Shown piece by piece: positions 26,835-37,421 of a DNA stretch of 37,421 bases. Below the pieces are notes generated by a model. That model saw nothing but the letters and a program-made list of their open reading frames with translations, was not told the origin of the DNA and did no database searches. Made by a program: the position numbers and the translations under genes. Positions within the stretch are counted from its first letter, which is position 1; each line of letters opens with the position of its first letter. The stretch covers positions 1 to 37,421 of the IMG/VR virus record IMGVR_UViG_3300043774_000250; one strand, given 5' to 3'. This DNA is from a virus.

Positions 26835-27825
26835 TAGTTTTTTCCTTATAAATCTTATCTGAGTAAACACGAGCAGCATCTCTAACCCATGCACCATCTT
26901 CGTGAGCTTCTTTGCGTCGTGCAAGACGAATTGTGTTAGCTGCACCATGACCAGCCAGGACTTGATGAAACTCTGTCCAGTCTAACTCTCCAAAATCAAA
27001 GTGTCCTCGTTCTTCATTCCACTTAATGTCAGGGTCAGGCAAGGTGACACCTAGTATCTTAGCTTGCGGAACGAGCATGTCTACAAAACGTTGACGAAGT
27101 TCGTCATTACTAAAACGTTTTATTTTCCAGTCCATGCTTTGTTGAGAATTAGGAGAGTTGTCGTCTGGTGGTCCGAACATCATGAGTGCAGGAGCGTACC
27201 AACGATTTACTGATTCTTGTGCCATTTTTTTCTGTGCATCTGTGCCTCGCATAAGGTGCAGTAATATCTCAAACCCTTGACGCTGATGGAACGACTCTTC
27301 TTTACAGATACGAACCATTGCTCGTCCGTATGGACCATATGATGCACGACACAGCGGCACTTGATTGCAAATAGCAGCACCATCAACCAGCCAGCCGATG
27401 GATCCCATATCTGCCCAGGTCGGGGTGGGGTAGTTGAAGATTGACGAATACTTAGCTGTTCCAGTAATAAGCTGATCAAACATTGTTTCTCGATCAGTAC
27501 CTAGAGTCTGTGCTGCGGAGTATAAGTAAAGACCGTGACCTGCTTCATCCTGAACCTTAGCCATTAAAATTGCTTTGCGTTTTAAGCTAGGTGCTCTGCT
27601 AATCCAGTTTGCCTCTGGTTGCATACCAATAATCTCGGAGTGCGCGTGTTGAGAAATCTGACGAATGAGCGTCTTTCGATACCCCTCGGGCATCCAGTCT
27701 GTCGGCTCGACCCTCTGTTCGTTAGCTAGTAACTTATCAAAAAACTTTACATTACAATTTTGACAAACAGATTCTTGATCAGTTGTTTCATTGCAAGTCT
27801 TGCATATAAATTCAGATGTCATCAT
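26821..27825 (-). CDS. paaA: PaaA-like di-iron monooxygenase subunit with N-terminal zinc ribbon
   Basis: 334 aa. Residues 40-334 closely follow PaaA, the catalytic subunit of 1,2-phenylacetyl-CoA epoxidase. Probable di-iron ligands are E64 ([10 protein letters not shown]), E94/H97 (EAGH) and E177/H180 (ESFH) in ferritin-like helices; [16 protein letters not shown] and [11 protein letters not shown] are also typical. Residues 1-30 add a ribbon with C8/C11 and C21/C24, which known PaaA lacks. PaaB, C, D or E is not in the window, so it may act on host partners or another substrate. AAGGA SD; M2 also possible. Confidence 0.88.
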   Translation of the reverse strand: MMTSEFICKTCNETTDQESVCQNCNVKFFDKLLANEQRVEPTDWMPEGYRKTLIRQISQHAHSEIIGMQPEANWISRAPSLKRKAILMAKVQDEAGHGLYLYSAAQTLGTDRETMFDQLITGTAKYSSIFNYPTPTWADMGSIGWLVDGAAICNQVPLCRASYGPYGRAMVRICKEESFHQRQGFEILLHLMRGTDAQKKMAQESVNRWYAPALMMFGPPDDNSPNSQQSMDWKIKRFSNDELRQRFVDMLVPQAKILGVTLPDPDIKWNEERGHFDFGELDWTEFHQVLAGHGAANTIRLARRKEAHEDGAWVRDAARVYSDKIYKEKTNATI

Positions 27826-28006
27826 TGTCTTTTTCCTTCTGTCTTTCGAAAACTACTACTCTTCCTGGGGCAACATCGTCATAAAGATGTCTCCACTGCG
27901 ACATGTCCCATCGTTGTTTTGTTGCATAATTTGCAGCCATAGCATAGTCATTGCAATAAATAATATATCTTGCTCTTGTGTTTTCACCATGATATGTTTG
28001 AGTCAT
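27812..28006 (-). CDS. Hypothetical protein, leaderless (64 aa)
   Basis: No family recognised. Beta-rich with aromatic residues, basic then acidic tail. TATAAT (28012-28017 reverse) is five bases upstream of the ATG. Stop overlaps the start of the PaaA-like gene by 14 bases, so both come from this promoter. Confidence 0.68.
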   Translation of the reverse strand: MTQTYHGENTRARYIIYCNDYAMAANYATKQRWDMSQWRHLYDDVAPGRVVVFERQKEKDNDDI

Positions 28007-28011
28007 GTTTA

Positions 28012-28017
28012 ATTATA
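28012..28017 (-). promoter_or_regulatory. -10 of leaderless promoter
   Basis: Reverse-strand TGG-TATAAT, then TAAAC and ATG 28006. The tRNA-Gly ends just upstream. Confidence 0.58.
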
Positions 28018-28024
28018 CCATTAG

Positions 28025-28095
28025 AGGGAATGGAGAGAATCGAACTCTCACCGTCAGTTTGGAAGACTGAGGCACTACCATTATGCAACATTCCC
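28025..28095 (-). tRNA. tRNA-Gly (TCC)
   Basis: Reverse strand: acceptor GGGAATG/CATTCCC, discriminator T. Anticodon stem TCAGT/ACTGA with loop CTTCCAA, anticodon TCC (GGA). T-arm GAGAG-TTCGATT-CTCTC. CCA not encoded. Confidence 0.93.
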
Positions 28096-28098
28096 AAG

Positions 28099-28147
28099 CC
28101 CTGCTCCAGTGAATGGTTCTTATGAGTCATGCTAGGAGCAGGGAGTT
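28099..28147 (+). terminator. Hairpin with T-run on the non-coding strand
   Basis: CCCTGCTCC (28099-28107) pairs perfectly with GGAGCAGGG (28135-28143), loop 27, then AGTTTTTA on the + strand. All neighbours are leftward, so as a terminator it would block antisense transcription. It may also form part of tRNA-Gly 5' processing. Confidence 0.5.
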
Positions 28148-28154
28148 TTTAATA

Positions 28155-28877
28155 TTACTTAAAACTTTTTTTATAGCGATGATTTTTAACATAGTTATTA
28201 ATTAGTGTACGAGAAAAACCACGATCAACATCAATATCAAAATCATCAGACTCCATCATGTCAACCTGCATTTCCCAACTCTCCCTTTTAAATGGAAATA
28301 TTTGTGCAATTGGTGTGCCTTTTTCTATCACACCAGAAACATCTTTTTTAAGCCATACTGGAACATTGGTGTCAATAACGCTACTGTCAGTATCAATAAT
28401 TGCTGTCAACGGCATGAATGGCAAATCATAGTATCCTCCTGGAGGTTTTACTAGGATAGAATATCCTGGAGGCGTTGATACTCTAAAGTTTGTTAGATAT
28501 TTTAAAACCGCAGTGTTGTATCCTGGGGGTCCAGCAATTAGGGATGCGGATGGTCCATGTTCAGCAAAAACAGCATCTTTGGTTCTCCAAGAAACCTGTT
28601 GCTCTCCAGTTTCATTTTTTTCAATCCAAACATCGGTCCATAAAGAAACTGTGTAACCACCAGTAATAGCATCAAGCATTGGCGTACACTTTTTTGCTGT
28701 TGCTGTACTCGCTCCGTTTCTAATTTCAAACTTCTTGCCATCTGGGTTAGTTTCCGTTGAACGATACGATTGCATATCTGAAAACCAATCTGGCAATTGC
28801 TGTGCCGATGGCTTGGGATGGTCATGAACTTTATAAGGATACTTTCCAATATAAGTAAACTTGATTTTATTTGTCAT
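28155..28877 (-). CDS. DUF6065-like protein (240 aa)
   Basis: CTPMLDAITGGYTV (64-77), TPPGYSILV (134-142), IIDTDSSV and KGTPIAQIFPFKRESW match the DUF6065 family, found in bacteria and phages. Beta-rich, cupin-like appearance; no known activity. A lysine-rich C-terminus. One-base overlap with the upstream gene. Confidence 0.75.
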   Translation of the reverse strand: MTNKIKFTYIGKYPYKVHDHPKPSAQQLPDWFSDMQSYRSTETNPDGKKFEIRNGASTATAKKCTPMLDAITGGYTVSLWTDVWIEKNETGEQQVSWRTKDAVFAEHGPSASLIAGPPGYNTAVLKYLTNFRVSTPPGYSILVKPPGGYYDLPFMPLTAIIDTDSSVIDTNVPVWLKKDVSGVIEKGTPIAQIFPFKRESWEMQVDMMESDDFDIDVDRGFSRTLINNYVKNHRYKKSFK

Positions 28878-29046
28878 TAAACTAATACCTTAAATACGGG
28901 GCAGCAGGGATCGCCACCATCTTCCCAATCTTGTGCTTCTTCTTCTGTCATATAAGGGTCGCCTTCATGTGTGAAACAAAATCCAGGACTAATCCATCCT
29001 TGATCAATTCCAATTTCAATCCAATCTTCCATTTCCATCTTAGCCA

Positions 29047-29047
<1 letters not shown>
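28877..29047 (-). CDS. Acidic hypothetical protein (56 aa)
   Basis: No family recognised. Acidic, with paired cysteines near 48-49. TAATG overlap with nrdF's stop sets the start; a four-residue longer frame overlaps nrdF more. Cotranscribed with nrdF. Confidence 0.66.
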
Positions 29048-32109
<3,062 letters not shown>

Positions 32110-32123
<14 letters not shown>

Positions 32124-32499
32124 TAAATATCTCCAACCTTTCCTTAATCTCTATTACGTCTTCGGGAGTGCCGAATAGCTCTACCCTGCCTAAAATAGGA
32201 ACACCAAATTTCTTAGCAATTATTTCTGCTGCTTTGCAATATGTTTTTCCAAAGTTTGTATTCCCAAATCCTACAACTCCACAAAGATGATCTGCATTAG
32301 TTTTAATAGATAGGAAAGTTTTTACTGCTTTTGGTACATGATGTCCATCATTACCTGCACCATATGTTGGCACAAATAACACATAATCTCTTGATGCTAC
32401 TGCAATATCATATACGCTATATGTATTTGCAATTTCTAGTTTTTGTGCAAATCGTTTTGTGTTTCCGCTACGGTTTGAGTAATAGACTATATCTAACAT
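32110..32499 (-). CDS. nrdI: NrdI flavodoxin
   Basis: 129 aa. [15 protein letters not shown] is the FMN phosphate loop; [15 protein letters not shown] and [14 protein letters not shown] contact flavin. NrdI supplies oxidant for building the Mn(III)2-Tyr cofactor of NrdF, so the phage carries the full activation set. AAGGGG SD. First of nrdI-nrdE-nrdF. Confidence 0.94.
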
Positions 32500-32507
32500 T
32501 ATACCCC

Positions 32508-34298
32508 TTACATTAAATTCATGCTGTCAAACCATTGAGGTAATTCAACTTTGTGTGGTTCATAGCTTATCACATTTTCCCCTGGTGGGTCAAGTTCGTC
32601 TCTCTTTTTCTTGTCACCAGAAAACTGGTGAATCTCAACTACTGGGTTAAGACTTTTTGGGGTATGAGAGATAGCACCAAAGATTGCACCACACACAGCA
32701 TCTGCAAGGTCTTTAGAAGATTTACGAGGGTGGTCAACACGGTTCTGCTTTACGATCTTAAGCTCTGTAAGCTCTTCAAATAAAAGATCAATAGCTGGCA
32801 TAGCAAGTCGGTCTTCATAGATAAGCATAGCCATATCCTCATAGTGTTTCTTGGCAACAGATACAGTCTCAGTTCTCATGCCTACCTGCTTTAGCTCATT
32901 CTGAATATCAAATGACTGCCAGCGGTCAAAGCTAACCATTCCTATATTGAATCCTAAGCGTCTAAGATTTTGAATCCAATGTTTTACCTCAGACAAATTT
33001 ACAGGACCCTCTACCTTTGGCTCCCACCACGCTACTGCGTCTACTACAACAATTGGGGCTACCTGTTGGTAGTCCTTAATTACCTGAATGTTTACCCATT
33101 TATCTACATGTGCAATTGCTACAGCACATTTATCATGTCTCTGTGCAAGGTCAGCATGTACAAAATAAATCTTATCTGGATCTGGAATAAACGTTTCATC
33201 AAACCTACGGAATGTATCTAGTGGATTGCGAAGTGTCATTGCTGCACGAACCTTGTCCTGCTGCTTAAAGAATGCATCGGAGCTAAAAGTAGGCACACAG
33301 GCAAAACGTTGCATCGCATCGCCAATATCTGTGTAGAAAGCAAGCTTGAAGTCGTCAACCTGTCGTGTAGGATTTACTACCCATGTAGGACGCTTTAGTG
33401 CAAACACTCCTGGATACTTATAGTTAAGAATAGTATCTTCGTCCCATTCAATTTCTAATGCGTTACCCTCAGAATCTTCTGGTAGGTCTGGATTCATAAT
33501 AAACTTATGATGCTTTGTAACCACTTCTTTGTCAGCAATAACATCGTCATATCGTTGAGAGATAAAGTCTCCTGGGTATCGAGGGAACGATAGCAGGGCT
33601 ACCTTACCAACATCTGGAAAACGTGAGTCTACAGAAGCACGGAATGCTTTATAGATGTTATCGGCAGTTTTACCCTGATCATTACCTGTATTAACATCTT
33701 GAGCGAACCCAGAGATCTCGTCAAGGACGGCTAGGATAAGGTTTAGGCCCTCGTGAGATTCTCGCTCAGAGTGACCAGAGTAAACTGTGATAGCGTGGTC
33801 AAATTCAACTGAGTCTGCCTTAGCATAAAACTTTCCAGCAAACCAAGGAGATCTTTCAATCTTAGTTTTAAAACCTTTAAAGAATACGTTCTTAGCTTGT
33901 TGTGCGTTAATAGCTACGTTAATAATATCAATAGCGTCACCAGATGGCTTGCCAAAGTATCGTGCTGGATCTTTAAGACATAGAAGCTTGTATACGATAT
34001 ATGCACATGCTACTGTAGACACAAAGTCTTTTCCGCTACCCTTGCCAAGTTGTAGGATAACTTCATTCTTAGTATACTTTTTGTAGTAGGCTGTACCCTC
34101 AGCCGTACCCTTAAGGTCCTGAAGCTCTGGAAGCTTGTACACCTGACTCATTGCTTCTACAATGTCATACTGGACCTGTGACAATGGAGGCTGTCCAAGA
34201 TAGTCTTCGCCCTCAACAAATGCTTTAACATCTACAGGAGTTTCTGCAAATGGATTATCTTTTAGAACCTCAATAAATTCATCAAACATCCCTGACAA
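32508..34298 (-). CDS. terL: Terminase large subunit
   Basis: 596 aa. Walker A LGKGSGKD (84-91) and Walker B AVLDEIS (190-196) drive DNA translocation; the C-terminal RNase-H-fold nuclease has HADLAQRHDK and a final SKDLADAVCGA with metal-binding aspartates. It packages DNA into the prohead. Length and motifs fit headful or cos types alike. Overlaps the small-subunit candidate by 17 bases. Confidence 0.94.
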   Translation of the reverse strand: MSGMFDEFIEVLKDNPFAETPVDVKAFVEGEDYLGQPPLSQVQYDIVEAMSQVYKLPELQDLKGTAEGTAYYKKYTKNEVILQLGKGSGKDFVSTVACAYIVYKLLCLKDPARYFGKPSGDAIDIINVAINAQQAKNVFFKGFKTKIERSPWFAGKFYAKADSVEFDHAITVYSGHSERESHEGLNLILAVLDEISGFAQDVNTGNDQGKTADNIYKAFRASVDSRFPDVGKVALLSFPRYPGDFISQRYDDVIADKEVVTKHHKFIMNPDLPEDSEGNALEIEWDEDTILNYKYPGVFALKRPTWVVNPTRQVDDFKLAFYTDIGDAMQRFACVPTFSSDAFFKQQDKVRAAMTLRNPLDTFRRFDETFIPDPDKIYFVHADLAQRHDKCAVAIAHVDKWVNIQVIKDYQQVAPIVVVDAVAWWEPKVEGPVNLSEVKHWIQNLRRLGFNIGMVSFDRWQSFDIQNELKQVGMRTETVSVAKKHYEDMAMLIYEDRLAMPAIDLLFEELTELKIVKQNRVDHPRKSSKDLADAVCGAIFGAISHTPKSLNPVVEIHQFSGDKKKRDELDPPGENVISYEPHKVELPQWFDSMNLM

Positions 34299-34815
34299 TT
34301 GTAATCACCTCTTCGTTCTTAGAGGCATCAGAGAGACGACGCATAATCTTGTCACGAATCTCTGGATGTTCTGATGCAATGTCTTTTAGAATATTCATTA
34401 GAATATCTTGACGCTTTTCGATTGCAAGCATTTCTTCTGCAAGTTCTTTGTTCTCAAGAAGACCAGCCTTCTGCAACATATCAATACGACGAGACTCAAT
34501 ATCAAGAACCAACTTAATAGCTGTAGTCTTTGCACTAAGGTTAGCTGTAGTAGTTGCATCATCAATAACTTCATAAGTTTGCTGAATTAACTTATTATAG
34601 TGAGTATCAGCAGCAACAAGAGCTTCTCGTGCTCGCTCACGAATTGCAGCATTGTTAGATGCCATAATCTTCCACTCTTCTAGATAGGCAACTACCTTTG
34701 TTCGTGGAAGTGAAAGTTCTTTAGAGATTTTTGTTGGATCGCTACCCTCAAGATATTTAGCAACAACCTTATTCATCTGGTCTAGATGTTCAACTATTGG
34801 ATTTTCATTTGACAC
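34282..34815 (-). CDS. Terminase small subunit candidate
   Basis: 177 aa. Residues 15-45 (KYLEGSDPTKISKELSLPRTKV...) form a helix-turn-helix, then long helices suited to oligomerisation (60-150). Position directly before terL and overlapping it supports DNA recognition for packaging. No direct family match recognised, so confidence is from context. Confidence 0.74.
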   Translation of the reverse strand: MSNENPIVEHLDQMNKVVAKYLEGSDPTKISKELSLPRTKVVAYLEEWKIMASNNAAIRERAREALVAADTHYNKLIQQTYEVIDDATTTANLSAKTTAIKLVLDIESRRIDMLQKAGLLENKELAEEMLAIEKRQDILMNILKDIASEHPEIRDKIMRRLSDASKNEEVITIVRDV

Positions 34816-35101
34816 GTTTCTTCCTCCTTACAGGCAACTTCTTTACACGCTCAATATAGAAGGCACGAAACGCAGCAATTTGACCTTTATAAAGTTCACG
34901 ACATTCAATCCAGGAGACTCCTGTTTCTACATTTGTTGTAAGAGAGTCAAATCTAAAAGTAGTTCCGTACTCACCCATAATCTTAATAATCTCGCCAGCT
35001 ACAATTGTTTTACCATTTGGTAGAACAGCCTCATACTCACGACTAAATTCAACTGGAGGCTTTGTTGGCTTTCCAAGAACAACCTTACGACGACGGCCCA
35101 T
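34805..35101 (-). CDS. Basic hypothetical protein (98 aa)
   Basis: No family certain. Basic ends (MGRRRK... and PVRRKKRVK), beta-rich centre resembling a small nucleic-acid barrel. Overlaps the terS candidate by 11 bases. Confidence 0.7.
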   Translation of the reverse strand: MGRRRKVVLGKPTKPPVEFSREYEAVLPNGKTIVAGEIIKIMGEYGTTFRFDSLTTNVETGVSWIECRELYKGQIAAFRAFYIERVKKLPVRRKKRVK

Positions 35102-35394
35102 TACTGTCCTGCCAATCTTTTAATTTCATCATTTATATAAAACACTGCCTTTTGAAGATCTTCAATCTGCTTTTGCTTCATGCTTTTGTTTGCGTCTTCC
35201 TTAAGCCCTGCTCGCCAAAGATACTTAATTGCATTACCTACATTAAAGTTACGATGTCTTGTAATATCAATACACTCTACCCCCGAAGGATCAGAGGTGT
35301 AGTGTTTAGGATGATTAACCATATCAATCTCTTGATTATAAGCATTAGCCATATCGTAGTATTCTACGAATCGTTCTTCGTTTGATATTCCCAT
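35101..35394 (-). CDS. DUF3310-family protein (97 aa)
   Basis: The block VNHPKHYTSDPSGVECID followed by NFNVGNAIKYLWRAGLK (residues about 25-66) is the phage DUF3310 (SaV-type) signature; a nucleotide-kinase-like label is sometimes applied but unproven. Start overlaps the small HTH gene's stop as TAATG. Confidence 0.86.
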   Translation of the reverse strand: MGISNEERFVEYYDMANAYNQEIDMVNHPKHYTSDPSGVECIDITRHRNFNVGNAIKYLWRAGLKEDANKSMKQKQIEDLQKAVFYINDEIKRLAGQ

Positions 35395-35549
35395 TATCGT
35401 TTTGATTTCCTTAATCCAAATTTAGCAAGGTAGACGTAGATTGTTTCAACAGATACCCCACACTCTTTCGCAATATCTTCAGGACTCTTGCGATCAAGGT
35501 GAAACCTCTTGCGAAGCCACATCTCATTACTATACAGTTTACCAGCCAT
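35394..35549 (-). CDS. Small helix-turn-helix protein (51 aa)
   Basis: SPEDIAKECGVSVETIYVYLAKFG (residues about 22-45) is a clear HTH resembling resolvase or homeodomain-like regulators; basic throughout. GGAGC lies 4-8 bases before the ATG. Too short to hold another domain, so it may regulate or assist DNA recognition. Confidence 0.72.
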   Translation of the reverse strand: MAGKLYSNEMWLRKRFHLDRKSPEDIAKECGVSVETIYVYLAKFGLRKSKR

Positions 35550-35560
35550 CGTGCTCCTTG

Positions 35561-36121
35561 TCAACCATTCACTGCCCAGTGTCCAATTCCAATAGCATCT
35601 GCTACGTCATTGTCCTTAATATTTTTATCGTAAATAGTATTTACAAATCTAATTGTACGTTGTTTTCTAACTTCTCGTTCATGTGTCTTTAACCATGAAG
35701 CAGACTTGCCTGGATTGTTAGCAACGATCTCAAGCTTTTCAACACTAGTCAAACGCTTATTGCCAATAAAGTTTTGCCATGTCATAGGAGAAACGGAGGA
35801 AATAGAAGCACTGCTAGAAGCTGCAATTCCTCCGAGGATTGCCCCCTGAACCAGAGCCAAGTCAGCAGCAGTTTTAGGACTGTTAATAAAAACAGTATGT
35901 TCAATAACGACAGCATCAAAATCACTAAGAACATCGAAAAAACTTTTTGTTTTGCGTCCAGCGTCTGCGACTTTTTCATATACATCCTTACCAGTAAAGT
36001 TTATTTTTCCACAATATTTTAAATCGTCACCATAAAAGATAGCAAAGGCTAGGCTATTAGTACTTGCATCAATGCTACAGACTCTGAAAGGCTTATCATT
36101 CAGTCTCTTTAAATTTACCAT
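35561..36121 (-). CDS. RuvC-like Holliday junction resolvase
   Basis: 186 aa, RNase H-fold. CSIDASTNSLAFAIF (15-29) gives D18; VVIEHTVF gives E74; DNDVADAIGIGHW (170-182) gives D172 and D175. These acidic residues match RuvC catalysis. It would resolve branched DNA before packaging; endonuclease VII homologue at 458 may share this job. Overlaps the zinc protein gene by 26 bases. Confidence 0.86.
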   Translation of the reverse strand: MVNLKRLNDKPFRVCSIDASTNSLAFAIFYGDDLKYCGKINFTGKDVYEKVADAGRKTKSFFDVLSDFDAVVIEHTVFINSPKTAADLALVQGAILGGIAASSSASISSVSPMTWQNFIGNKRLTSVEKLEIVANNPGKSASWLKTHEREVRKQRTIRFVNTIYDKNIKDNDVADAIGIGHWAVNG

Positions 36122-36392
36122 TAGCTCTTCCCTTGATTTCTTTTAGTGTTTTAGATACGTCTATTGGATTTACCAAACATAAAGTACACAACTCATCATC
36201 ATTATAAACGGAGAGTGCAGAGCCACATGCTTTGCACTCCCTCTTTTTAGACATCAGTTTATTGCGTCTTGCAATAGCATATTTCTGTGCTATCTTTTCT
36301 TTAGTTGCCGCTTCACGGCATTCATCAGAACAATATATTTGATAAGATACTTTGGGAGTAAACCCAGCATCACACCATTGACATGTTTTCAT
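36096..36392 (-). CDS. Zinc-finger protein, two fingers (98 aa)
   Basis: C4/C7 with C21/C25 (CSDECREAA), then C53/C56 with C69/C72 (CTLC). The first resembles a recombination-nuclease or DNA-binding ribbon often next to phage recombination genes. Overlaps both neighbours, so coupled to RuvC and the nuclease. Confidence 0.74.
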   Translation of the reverse strand: MKTCQWCDAGFTPKVSYQIYCSDECREAATKEKIAQKYAIARRNKLMSKKRECKACGSALSVYNDDELCTLCLVNPIDVSKTLKEIKGRANGKFKETE

Positions 36393-37179
36393 CTATTGGC
36401 TCCAGGCGATCTATTTTAATATCTCCCTTGCCAGCATCTGCACAGACCTTTGATAAAGGACAGTTCTTGCAAATTTTTGAATTTGATCGATAGTTCTTTT
36501 CTGGTAAGGTCTTGTTCTCCCATGCCTTACGAACCGTTCGCATCCATTCAAATGTCTGGTTAACCCACTTAATATAATAATCATTTATCTCAACAGGAAG
36601 AACCAATAGTTCATGGTTGTTCTTGTTTTCATAAATGAGAACTGCTTTCTTCTTTTGAAGAATCTTCATATAAATCAAAAGCTGAATAAGATGTCCCGAT
36701 TTTGGCTTACGATTAATTTTACGATACTCAAAACCTTCGTTCATCATAGTCTTAATCTCACCAAGAAGGGGTTCGCCTTCCCAGTCAAGCATAACGTCAC
36801 CATATCCAAAGATAGGTGGGTCATTGTTTATAATCTTAAACTCTGAATCAATGAGGAATCCTGCATCTTCCATTGCTTGCTGGATACGCTCATGGCTCTT
36901 AGTACCATTAGTCATATTAGCACCTGCAAAGGCATCTGCATTGTCTTCAAATGTACCGCCGTTAAAAGCCAGGAACCAGTAGCGAGCACACTCGCCATGT
37001 CCATATGCAATTGTTGATGGGGCAAATGTCTTCTTCTGCTGGTGTCGTGGTCCACGATTAGCTGTATAGCCAGACTTAATCTTTTCAACAAGAGCCTGTG
37101 GGTCGATACCTGCAACAACAGTGCCTTGTGCATCTGCTGACTTTTCCATTACCTGAGTTAATAAATTTTTCATAATCAT
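36370..37179 (-). CDS. Cas4/RecB-like PD-(D/E)XK exonuclease
   Basis: 269 aa. H96, D128, E141-I-K143 and Q166/Y170 make the nuclease motifs I-III; C64 (ECARYW) with C237, C240 and C246 matches the four-cysteine [4Fe-4S] cluster of Cas4-type enzymes. Likely a 5'-3' single-strand exonuclease in recombination. No CRISPR array or Cas1 seen. M3 is an alternative start. Confidence 0.87.
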   Translation of the reverse strand: MIMKNLLTQVMEKSADAQGTVVAGIDPQALVEKIKSGYTANRGPRHQQKKTFAPSTIAYGHGECARYWFLAFNGGTFEDNADAFAGANMTNGTKSHERIQQAMEDAGFLIDSEFKIINNDPPIFGYGDVMLDWEGEPLLGEIKTMMNEGFEYRKINRKPKSGHLIQLLIYMKILQKKKAVLIYENKNNHELLVLPVEINDYYIKWVNQTFEWMRTVRKAWENKTLPEKNYRSNSKICKNCPLSKVCADAGKGDIKIDRLEPIDENMSMV

Positions 37180-37181
37180 AC

Positions 37182-37421
37182 TTAGCGAGTAATATACTTC
37201 AGTGCGGAAACCAAATTGTTAATTGATTCGGCTGCAGTATAATAGATATTCTTCTTCGCTCTGTCTCCTTTGTCTACGTTGGTAAGCCAAGTTGCACGGA
37301 ATTGCATCTTGGCAGCAATTGCTTGTAACCGAACGATTTCGATTGTAGCAACAGCCAGAGGAATATCTGGTTTGATAATTAATTTTGCGATCATAGTAAG
37401 GGCCTCTGTGAGTTCCTTGTC
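37182..37421 (-). CDS. Hypothetical protein, possibly cut by window edge
   Basis: From ATG 37394 it reads 70 aa: beta then long helical region with KKNIYYTAAESINNLVSALKY near the end. The frame stays open to the right edge, adding at least DKELTEALT, so the real start could be outside. AGAGG lies 8 bases before ATG 37394. No family recognised. Confidence 0.64.
   Translation of the reverse strand, partial: DKELTEALTMIAKLIIKPDIPLAVATIEIVRLQAIAAKMQFRATWLTNVDKGDRAKKNIYYTAAESINNLVSALKYITR

Noticed and set aside
36370-37179. CRISPR locus suggested by Cas4-like nuclease
   Set aside because: No repeats, Cas1 or Cas2 found; such nucleases are common in phage recombination.

Overview
The window is part of the genome of a tailed double-stranded DNA phage with an actinobacterial host. 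A large terminase subunit, a small-terminase-like protein, a RuvC-like resolvase, a Cas4/RecB-like nuclease and dense overlapping small genes show it is a phage. A WhiB-like [4Fe-4S] protein, a DUF7455-type zinc protein, ThyX, class Ib ribonucleotide reductase with NrdH, and abundant leaderless genes point to an actinobacterium. The DNA is AT-rich for that phylum, most clearly right of about 11 kb, so a low-GC actinobacterium is the likely host; this is an inference.

Layout. (1) 1-11.4 kb, all rightward: about 35 tiny genes (zinc-ribbon, acidic and one-helix membrane proteins) in short operons, with an endonuclease VII homologue, a GP88 protein, a DUF932 protein, NrdH and two tRNAs (Asp, Asn). 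Seventeen copies of one non-canonical promoter drive this region; most inter-operon gaps carry the same ordered set of elements at fixed spacing. (2) 11.36-11.92 kb: a gene-free AT-rich gap with three tandem DnaA boxes and iteron-like repeats, a candidate replication origin. (3) 11.9-13.8 kb: a leftward operon of eight small genes from a canonical TTGACA promoter. (4) 14.0-20.9 kb, rightward: small genes, thyX, a tRNA-like element, a RimK-like ATP-grasp ligase, a four-helix membrane protein, tRNA-Arg, then glycosyltransferase, FkbM methyltransferase and GT4 glycosyltransferase. (5) 20.8-22.2 kb: a leftward sugar-transferase-like gene, a rightward HNH protein and a complete tmRNA with tag ANDKTKYALAA. 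(6) 22.2-37.4 kb, leftward: Dps-like ferritin, WhiB, cytidine/dCMP deaminase, a PaaA-like di-iron oxygenase fused to a zinc ribbon, tRNA-Gly, nrdI-nrdE-nrdF, terminase genes, DUF3310, RuvC and a PD-(D/E)XK nuclease.

How it fits together. NrdIEF, NrdH, ThyX and the deaminase supply deoxynucleotides. tRNAs and tmRNA support translation and ribosome rescue. RimK, PaaA and Dps homologues look like host-derived auxiliary genes. The GT/FkbM group probably modifies a surface glycan or virion sugar. The right end begins the packaging and DNA-processing block. The strongest candidate for something new is the regulatory grammar of the first 10 kb: GGCGCC palindrome, an 11-bp phased GTWAY pair, and TGTCRG at -28 with an extended -10, often firing leaderless mRNAs.
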